Shown here piece by piece: positions 58,244 through 64,000 of a DNA stretch of 64,000 bases (its first letter is position 1; every line of letters begins with the position of its first letter). Source of the stretch: an uncultured Agathobacter sp. (lineage in GTDB: Bacteria; Bacillota; Clostridia; Lachnospirales; Lachnospiraceae). The stretch covers positions 79,117 to 143,116 of the forward strand of contig CAKRDT010000001.1 in NCBI GenBank assembly GCA_934316545.1, written 5' to 3'. The notes beneath the pieces were generated by a model. It worked only from the letters and a program-made list of their open reading frames with translations. It had not been told where the DNA came from and did no database searches. Made by a program: the position numbers and the translations under genes.

Positions 58244-58284
58244 CCTTTAGTTTTGTTTTCTGTCAGGAAGGTTTCGAACTGACA
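58244..58284 (-). ncRNA. preQ1 class I riboswitch (Tte-like)
   Basis: Minus strand: stem TGTCAG/CTGACA encloses a loop with CGAAACCTTC; the A-rich tail ACAAAACTAA follows, then AAGG, which can pair with CCTT in the loop to close an H-type pseudoknot. AAGG is part of the AAGGAG ribosome site of queT, so binding would hide it. The layout matches the translational preQ1-I aptamer known from Thermoanaerobacter. Confidence 0.78.
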
Positions 58285-58307
58285 TAACTGCTTTTGCAGC
58301 AAGAAAT

Positions 58308-58336
58308 ACTTTACGCGCCAGTCCCTCATTTGTCAA
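58308..58336 (-). promoter_or_regulatory. Promoter of queT
   Basis: Minus strand: TTGACA (58336-58331), 17-bp spacer, TAAAGT (58313-58308). Transcription would start about 15-20 bp before the aptamer. Confidence 0.7.
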
Positions 58337-58365
58337 GAGTCTGACGCGCAATTGTCACCTGTCTT

Positions 58366-61197
58366 CTACTTTTCATCCTTTTTTGGAGCCTTCTCCATCG
58401 GAATATAGTCGTACCGTGGGATAAAATCATCCTTACCGTACAACTCGTTATACTGTGTAAATATCCGGTTCATCACGTTTTCGATCTGGTTCTCCTGTGC
58501 TTCAAAAAGAATGATCAGATACTGCATCGAACTGAACCGCGTACAGACATCCACTTTGCGAATCTTTCCACGGACAGCCTGCTCCATGCATCCTAAAGCT
58601 TCCTCAATATGCTCGATATACATCATACGATCCGTAAGCGTTTCCATCGTAACCATGATCAGGAAGCACTTGTGGCGGTAGCGCTCTCCGAGGCTGTTGA
58701 CATACTCATAAACTTTTGCAAATGCGCGGTAATCCAGATCCAGCGCGCCGCTATAGCTTCCGCTTTGCCGAAGCGCCTTCGCGACGAGTTCGAGATCCTT
58801 TCCCGTGCCGGACATCCCACGGTCAAGCTGCATCTCATGATAGAACATGTAATTTCCCTTACCGTTCTGTTTCACAAAATACAATGCTTTATCCGCTTCC
58901 CTGTAGCATTTTTCAAACGTTGCCCCATTGGTACTCAGGCTCATTCCTGCAGACAGATCCGCGCAGCGCAGCTCGACATCATCTTCTTTTGCCTTAGCGA
59001 ATTCAAAGAAAATGTGTTTGACACATGCATGGATCTCATCCTTCGAATAATCCGGAAGAAACAGCAGAAATTCATCCCCGCCAAGACGGCAGGCAATGGA
59101 ATTGTCTCCCGCATCCTTTAGTATATTACCAAGTAATTTGAGTGCACGGTCGCCGGCTTTGTGTCCGTACACATCGTTTACCCTCTTCAGATTATCCATA
59201 TCCACAAACACCAATCCGCCATCATGTTCCTGCATCATCTGTGCAATCAGGATCTCTCCTTTGCTGCGCACCGGAAGTCCGGTCAAAAAGTCATAATTGT
59301 CACTGTCCTCCTGGCTCTGCATCGTACTCATGATATCGGAGATAAATTTCGTCGTCTCGGATTCGTAATTGTCCATTCTGCTTTCGCCGATCGACTCAGC
59401 CGGCAATAACGCCGTATCCACCTTGCCCTCACGGATCAGACGGACAAACAGTTGTGCGATCGCCGGATCAAACTGTGTTCCGCTGCCGCGTTCGAATTCC
59501 TCGATGATCTGATCTTTCTCCAGGGCATTGCGATAGATGCGCTTGGAATTCATTGCATCATAACTGTCTGCCACCGCCACGATACGCGCCTCAATCGGAA
59601 TCTCTTCCCCGGAAAGTCCCTCCGGATAACCGGTTCCGTCATAACGCTCGTGGTGATAGTGCGCCACTTCGGCTACATGCTCAATCAATGTAATATCTTT
59701 TAAGATATCCGCACCGATCAATGTATGCCTTTGAATGATCGCATATTCTTCTTCGGTCAGCCTGGTCGGTTTATTGACAATGGAATCCGGAATCCCGATC
59801 ATTCCGACATCATGCATATAGGCAGCATTGCGCAGATTGTTGATTCTCTTGTCATCCCAGCCGAGTGCACCTGCGATCAATGCAGAATAATCTGCAACTC
59901 TCTGTGAATGTCCGTTCGTATATACATTCTTTGTCTCAACCGTCACGGAAAGTGTCTTGATCGTTTGCAGCGAAATGCGCTCCGTCTGTCTTCTTCTGCT
60001 CTCAAGCTCCTTTTTCTGGCGGATGTGCTCCAGATTGCGCACACTCCGAACCGTTCGGATAAGATTGAGAAAAAGCAGGATGACCAGTCCGATTCCAATA
60101 AAAATTCCCGAAATCGTCACGACAAAATAGACCGATGCCATCTCGATCAACGCAGATAGCAATGCGATCACGATTCCGATCAGTACCAGGTGATATTCCC
60201 GCGATTTTCCATGAAAAATATCCTTTATAAACGTGATCAAAATAGCCACAAAGGTTACGGACAATATCACATGGGAAGCCGGGAGCGTTTCAATAAAGTC
60301 TGCCCGGCCGGTCAATTGCAATCCGATCGATACCACAAAGTTGATGTAGGCAGCCAATTCGATCCAACGGTAGATTTTATGATACCGGTTCTTTTGTATG
60401 GTATCTACATACAAAAGGACACCGACCGGACAGATCATCACAATGATAAAACAAAGTGCCGCAAGGATCGACACATTCGAGATCCAAATCTGCCTCAGCT
60501 TCGACTCTCCCATCATCCATGCCGCTCCCATCAGCATGCACCAACCCAGATACTCAATATCAAACTTTGTCCTATAGGTAATGCGAAGGGCAAAACTGAA
60601 CAGGATCGTAATGATTCCCGCAAACAGGATGAACAGCGCGATCAGGCTTTCCATTTTGTTATCATTGAAAATAAATGCCCAGATATCTGCTTTGTCACCG
60701 GAATATACCGGATTTACGACTCCGGAATAATTTGTGGTATTGGAAGTCAGTTCGATTTTAAGTTCTCGACCCGCATCTCTTGTGTAAGTCGGACAAAACA
60801 CATACCGGCTGGCCGAGTCCTTACCAAACGGTCTCGTACCGGCAGTGTCATATTCCGTTCGAAGTTTTCCGTCCACGTAAAACCGGACACTTTGCAGCGA
60901 AGACCGGATGGCGATTGAAGTAGCCTTATAATTATCCGGAAACGTCGTAACGATCGTCATCGTTTCCCCGGCCGGCACCTCATACTGCCCCGGGACTTTA
61001 ATTTTCTCCCGCGTTCCATCCGTCTTTTCCCATACAAAAACTCCATGATAGATCAGATTTTTTTCCTGTGAAGCCCCACCGTACTCGCCCGGATACACTA
61101 TTTCCGCGGCAACAAATACGATCAGAATTGCCACCATCACAATATAAAATACAATTCTCTGTATTGAGCCTTTCGCATATGTTTCCTCGCGCTTCAT
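58366..61197 (-). CDS. 7TM-DISM sensor with HD-GYP and GGDEF domains
   Basis: 943 residues. One N-terminal helix, an extracellular ligand domain (about 40-170), a seven-helix region (about 180-390), an HD-GYP domain (AYMHDVGMIGIP, HHERYDGTGYPEGL, about 430-590) and a GGDEF domain with RLGGDEF near 720. Both catalytic motifs look intact, so c-di-GMP could be both made and broken. A further helical domain follows to the end. Start set at the ATG after AAGGGAAGACGA; a longer frame would overlap the 45-residue gene upstream. Confidence 0.88.
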   Translation of the reverse strand: MKREETYAKGSIQRIVFYIVMVAILIVFVAAEIVYPGEYGGASQEKNLIYHGVFVWEKTDGTREKIKVPGQYEVPAGETMTIVTTFPDNYKATSIAIRSSLQSVRFYVDGKLRTEYDTAGTRPFGKDSASRYVFCPTYTRDAGRELKIELTSNTTNYSGVVNPVYSGDKADIWAFIFNDNKMESLIALFILFAGIITILFSFALRITYRTKFDIEYLGWCMLMGAAWMMGESKLRQIWISNVSILAALCFIIVMICPVGVLLYVDTIQKNRYHKIYRWIELAAYINFVVSIGLQLTGRADFIETLPASHVILSVTFVAILITFIKDIFHGKSREYHLVLIGIVIALLSALIEMASVYFVVTISGIFIGIGLVILLFLNLIRTVRSVRNLEHIRQKKELESRRRQTERISLQTIKTLSVTVETKNVYTNGHSQRVADYSALIAGALGWDDKRINNLRNAAYMHDVGMIGIPDSIVNKPTRLTEEEYAIIQRHTLIGADILKDITLIEHVAEVAHYHHERYDGTGYPEGLSGEEIPIEARIVAVADSYDAMNSKRIYRNALEKDQIIEEFERGSGTQFDPAIAQLFVRLIREGKVDTALLPAESIGESRMDNYESETTKFISDIMSTMQSQEDSDNYDFLTGLPVRSKGEILIAQMMQEHDGGLVFVDMDNLKRVNDVYGHKAGDRALKLLGNILKDAGDNSIACRLGGDEFLLFLPDYSKDEIHACVKHIFFEFAKAKEDDVELRCADLSAGMSLSTNGATFEKCYREADKALYFVKQNGKGNYMFYHEMQLDRGMSGTGKDLELVAKALRQSGSYSGALDLDYRAFAKVYEYVNSLGERYRHKCFLIMVTMETLTDRMMYIEHIEEALGCMEQAVRGKIRKVDVCTRFSSMQYLIILFEAQENQIENVMNRIFTQYNELYGKDDFIPRYDYIPMEKAPKKDEK

Positions 61198-61270
61198 TCG
61201 TCTTCCCTTACTTACATTTCCTTTTATCTGATGTCGGTTTACGGCATAACCCGCAAACGCTCCGCTTTCT

Positions 61271-61408
61271 CTACTGGCGGATATAAATTCCCTGCGATTC
61301 GATGAAATCATCCAGCTCTTCTAAAGCTTCCGTTGCCCACTCCTCGCTCGCAGGTTTCTGATTCTTCTTATCCTCTGCCACCTGATTTTTCTTGTTTTTC
61401 TCTTCCAT
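61271..61408 (-). CDS. Small acidic protein upstream of the sensor gene
   Basis: 45 residues: a Lys/Asn-rich start (MEEKNKKNQ), then an acidic amphipathic helix (ATEALEELDDFIESQG). Ribosome site AGGGAGAATGCACAA. Not recognised. It ends 73 bp before the 7TM sensor gene, same strand, so co-expression is likely. Could be a regulatory peptide; no direct evidence. Confidence 0.62.
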   Translation of the reverse strand: MEEKNKKNQVAEDKKNQKPASEEWATEALEELDDFIESQGIYIRQ

Positions 61409-61503
61409 TTGTGCATTCTCCCTGCTGCGTTATATCCCCTTAAATTTCTAAAAGTATATCATCAAGTGAATAAAAAAGCAAAAAAAGTCCCATCCTTTTT
61501 ACT

Positions 61504-61582
61504 AAGAAATGATAGGCGATTGCGAAACTCCTGTGGCGGCGTGCTCCGGCACAAGAGTTTCGCAATCGCTTAAAGAAATAAA
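61504..61582. mobile_element. 59-bp miniature copy of the palindromic element upstream of sigG
   Basis: Element body 61514-61572: left end AGGCGATTGCGAAACTCCTG, a GCGGCGTGCTCCGG middle, right end AGTTTCGCAATCGCTTA; ends pair over at least 14 bp. Flanks AAGAAATGAT (61504-61513) and AAGAAATAAA (61573-61582) agree at 8 of 10 bases, as a decayed target duplication. It has lost the inner 490 bp of the full copy. Confidence 0.82.
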
Positions 61583-61600
61583 AATCGGAGGAACGGAAAA

Positions 61601-62389
61601 ATGTCTTCATACAAAGTCGAAATCTGCGGCGTAAACACAGCAAAACTGCCCGTATTAAAAGATGAGGAAAAGGAGGCATTATTCCAGCGGATCCACGCAG
61701 GTGACGAAGATGCACGCCAAACTTATATCAAAGGGAATCTGCGCCTTGTCCTCTCGGTGATCAAACGCTTTCACAACCACAACGAAAATGTGGACGACCT
61801 GTTTCAGATTGGCTGCATCGGTCTCATGAAGGCCATTGATAACTTTGATGTCAACGTCGGTGTCAAATTTTCCACTTATGCCGTGCCGATGATCGTTGGA
61901 GAAATCCGCCGCTACCTGCGCGATAACAGCAGCTACCGCATTCCGCGCTCACTCCGCGATATCGCCTACCACGCGATGCAGGCCAAAGAGCAGCTTGCCC
62001 GTACCTCACAAAAAGAACCGACACTGGATGAAATCTCCAAGGCGAGCGGCATCCCAAAAGAAGATATCGTATACGCTCTCGATGCAATCCAGACTCCCTT
62101 AAGCCTGTTTGATCCGGTTTACACGGATGGTGGTGATACACTCTATGTCATGGATCAGATCTCCGACAAAAAGAACCGTGAGGAGAACTGGATTGAGGAC
62201 CTCTCTTTAAGTGATGCCCTCTCCCGTCTGAACGACCGCGACGAACGAATCATCAAGCTTCGCTTTTTTGAAGGAAAAACACAGATTGAGGTGGCCGATG
62301 AAATCCACATCTCCCAGGCACAAGTCTCCCGCCTTGAGAAAAACGCACTCAAAAATATGTATCAGTACCTGAAAACAGACAGCGACTGA
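61601..62389 (+). CDS. sigG: Forespore sigma factor SigG
   Basis: 262 residues. Begins MSSYKVEICGVNTAKLPVL, nearly the Bacillus SigG start. Region 2 has VDDLFQIGCIGLMKAIDNFD, the FSTYAVPMIVGEIRRYLRD core, and region 4 ends with ISQAQVSRLEKNAL. Directs late forespore genes. Ribosome site GGAGGAACGG. spoIIGA and sigE, its usual neighbours, are not seen upstream. Confidence 0.97.
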   Translation: MSSYKVEICGVNTAKLPVLKDEEKEALFQRIHAGDEDARQTYIKGNLRLVLSVIKRFHNHNENVDDLFQIGCIGLMKAIDNFDVNVGVKFSTYAVPMIVGEIRRYLRDNSSYRIPRSLRDIAYHAMQAKEQLARTSQKEPTLDEISKASGIPKEDIVYALDAIQTPLSLFDPVYTDGGDTLYVMDQISDKKNREENWIEDLSLSDALSRLNDRDERIIKLRFFEGKTQIEVADEIHISQAQVSRLEKNALKNMYQYLKTDSD

Positions 62390-62478
62390 CAGGCCGCTCC
62401 CATTTCCATGCGCCATATTCCCGAGACCATTATACTCCTTTTCTACTATATATGAGGCTTTTGTGCATGAATTACACT

Positions 62479-63882
62479 CTATATGACATGAACGAAGGCA
62501 GCCTCTTCTTCGGCTTGCGCCTCTTCTCTCGCCTTATAGTCTGTAAACAGATCAAGCTGCTCATAGGTTTCTTCTTTTTTTACAATGCTCTCCTCAACCA
62601 GCTTATTTGCTGTAAGGTTGATTCTTCTGATGAGCAGATTTTCATCCACGATCCTATCATATAATTCCATCACAGCTTCCGTGATCAGCTTTGTGGAAGA
62701 AGTCTGTCTTTTTAAATTTGTCGTTCCATGAGCATGTTTCGGAACCTTTCTGCCATAACGGTCAACCGTGACAGCACCTTTGTATTTTCTTCTCCGATCC
62801 GGATCCTTCAGATTTTCTATATCATAACCTACCGTCAGCACGATCTGCTCCGTTACAAGTCCCTTATCTACCAGATCAAGTACAAGAAGATCTGTCATCT
62901 CTTTTACGACCAGCTTCGCACGATCGAAGGTATAGGGACAGTGAAGTACCTGACCCGAGCATACACTGTTCGATTCGGGTTTATAGGCCTTAACAGCCTC
63001 CATCGTACAAGGCTCATATCCCCAGGCATGATCGATCAGCAGCTCTGCATTGATTCCAAACAGCTTATAAAGCAGTTCTTCGTTATACAATTCATTGGGC
63101 TTTCCAATGGAACACCTGGCAATGTCCCCCATTGTATAAAGTCCGTATTCCTCCAGTTTCTTTGCGTAACCCCTTCCCACTCTCCAGAAATCGGTAATCG
63201 GTCTGTGGTTCCACAATTGTCTGCGATAAGACATTTCATCCAGTTCCGCAATACACACACCATACTGATCCTGCTCAATATGCTTTGCAACGATATCCAT
63301 TGCAATCTTACACAGATACATATTGGTTCCGATTCCTGCGGTTGCTGTAATTCCTGTTGTTTTTAACACATCCTGTATCATCGTCATCGCTAGCTCCCTT
63401 GCGGTCATATGATACGTGTTCAGATAATTGGTTGCATCTATAAATACCTCATCGATCGAATATGGGAAAATATCTTCCGGTGCGATGTATTTCAGATAAA
63501 CGCTGTATATTTTGGTACTATATTCAAGATAATAAGCCATCCGTGGAGGGGCAACAATATAATCAAGCTCCAGCGCAGGATTCTCTTTTAATTCTATACT
63601 ATCATCGGACGAACCTGTAAACGTTCTATCCGGAGCTTTCCATCTGCGGGCGCTATTTACCTCTTTCACCCTCTGAATGACCTCAAACAGCCGCGCCTTT
63701 CCCGGTATCCCGCATCATTTCAACGCAGGACTTACCGCAAGACAGATTGTTTTCTCGGTCCTGCCTCTGTCTGCGACGACAAGATTTGTCGTTAAAGGGT
63801 CACGGTTACGCTCCCTGCACTCTACAGAAGCGTAGAAGGATTTTAGATCGATTGCGATATACGTTTTTTGCTTTGGCATCAT
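62479..63882 (-). pseudogene. Y-family DNA polymerase (UmuC/UvrX-like) broken by in-frame TGA
   Basis: Read through, 467 codons encode a Y-family repair polymerase: MMPKQKTYIAIDLKSFYASV holds the first metal Asp, TEKTICLAVSPALK follows, then TGA at 63717-63715 where family members continue AYGIPG; here CGIPGKARLFEV resumes in the same frame. YSIDEVFID holds the catalytic Asp-Glu pair. The 54 codons before the TGA carry the first catalytic Asp, so a protein restarted at the GTG at 63669 would be inactive. Start behind AAGGAG. Possibly functional only by readthrough. Confidence 0.82.
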
Positions 63883-63911
63883 TCCACGCTCCTTCCCTGT
63901 TTATATACTAT

Positions 63912-64000
63912 TAAGCGATTGCGAACTCCTGTGGCGGCGTGCTCCGGCTGGGCTGACCCGGTGGCGGGCTTCTACGCTGACACTAGTTATCCCAAATCAA
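63912..64000. mobile_element. Palindromic element, left end of third copy (cut by window edge)
   Basis: From TAAGCGATTGCG to the window edge it matches the left arm of the 552-bp copy almost base for base (CTCCTGTGGCGGCGTGCTCC, ACCCGGTGGCGGGCTTCTA, CACTAGTTATCCCAAATCAA). Its end lies 30 bp before the start codon of the broken polymerase gene. Confidence 0.85.

Noticed and set aside
63715..63717. TGA read as selenocysteine
   Set aside because: Y-family polymerases have no selenocysteine at this place, the family residue there is Ala, and no SECIS-like hairpin was recognised after it.

Overview
The window looks like the chromosome of a spore-forming, anaerobic Firmicute of the Lachnospiraceae type (Clostridia). 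The evidence is gene content: a complete spoIIIAA-AH operon, sigG, a SpoIIM-like gene beside nudF, an electron-bifurcating NfnAB pair, strong AGGAGG ribosome binding sites and sigma-A promoters with 17-bp spacers. No rRNA, phage or transposase gene is visible. The window holds 57 protein-coding loci (one cut by the left edge, one disrupted by a stop codon) and one tRNA, mostly on the minus strand.

Left part (1-7.1 kb): a truncated CtpE-like P-type ATPase, then an accessory patch of about 3 kb. This patch is bounded by two 0.5-kb inverted copies of a complex palindromic repeat. It carries a membrane-anchored XRE regulator, a two-helix membrane protein, an ArsC/Spx-like protein with a coupled 21-residue leader ORF, and an array of five 51-52-bp hairpin repeats. 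nfnBA follows. From 7 to 26.5 kb are two G3E (CobW-type) GTPases, an ABC exporter, a LUD protein, rpsU, alaS, a metallo-beta-lactamase-fold protein, a purine nucleoside phosphorylase, a MATE exporter, an ABC-F protein, an AlaX-type editing protein, homoserine O-acetyltransferase, a divergent NAD-dependent DNA ligase, an S4 pseudouridine synthase and an SH3 surface protein.

Middle (26.6-44.3 kb): tRNA-Arg(CCG), aroD and aroF (shikimate entry), an unknown 129-residue protein, SpoIIM-like/NudF, a PIN-like protein, RNase Y, recX-recA with an SOS box, trxA, prfC, the spoIIIA operon and argS. Right part (44.3-64 kb): a GGDEF protein with an ECF-S-like membrane domain; a seven-gene operon coupling MoxR, DUF58 and a giant multi-VWA protein to an ABC transporter and two surface proteins; queT behind a preQ1 riboswitch; a 7TM/HD-GYP/GGDEF protein; sigG; and a Y-family polymerase gene broken by an in-frame TGA.

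The most notable non-coding signal is a family of palindromic MITE-like elements. A 552-bp copy flanked by a perfect 10-bp target duplication lies between the aroF promoter and gene. A 59-bp miniature copy lies upstream of sigG. The end of a third copy lies upstream of the broken polymerase gene. In all three the element ends about 30 bases before the start codon. A related fragment lies in the spoIIIAA leader.
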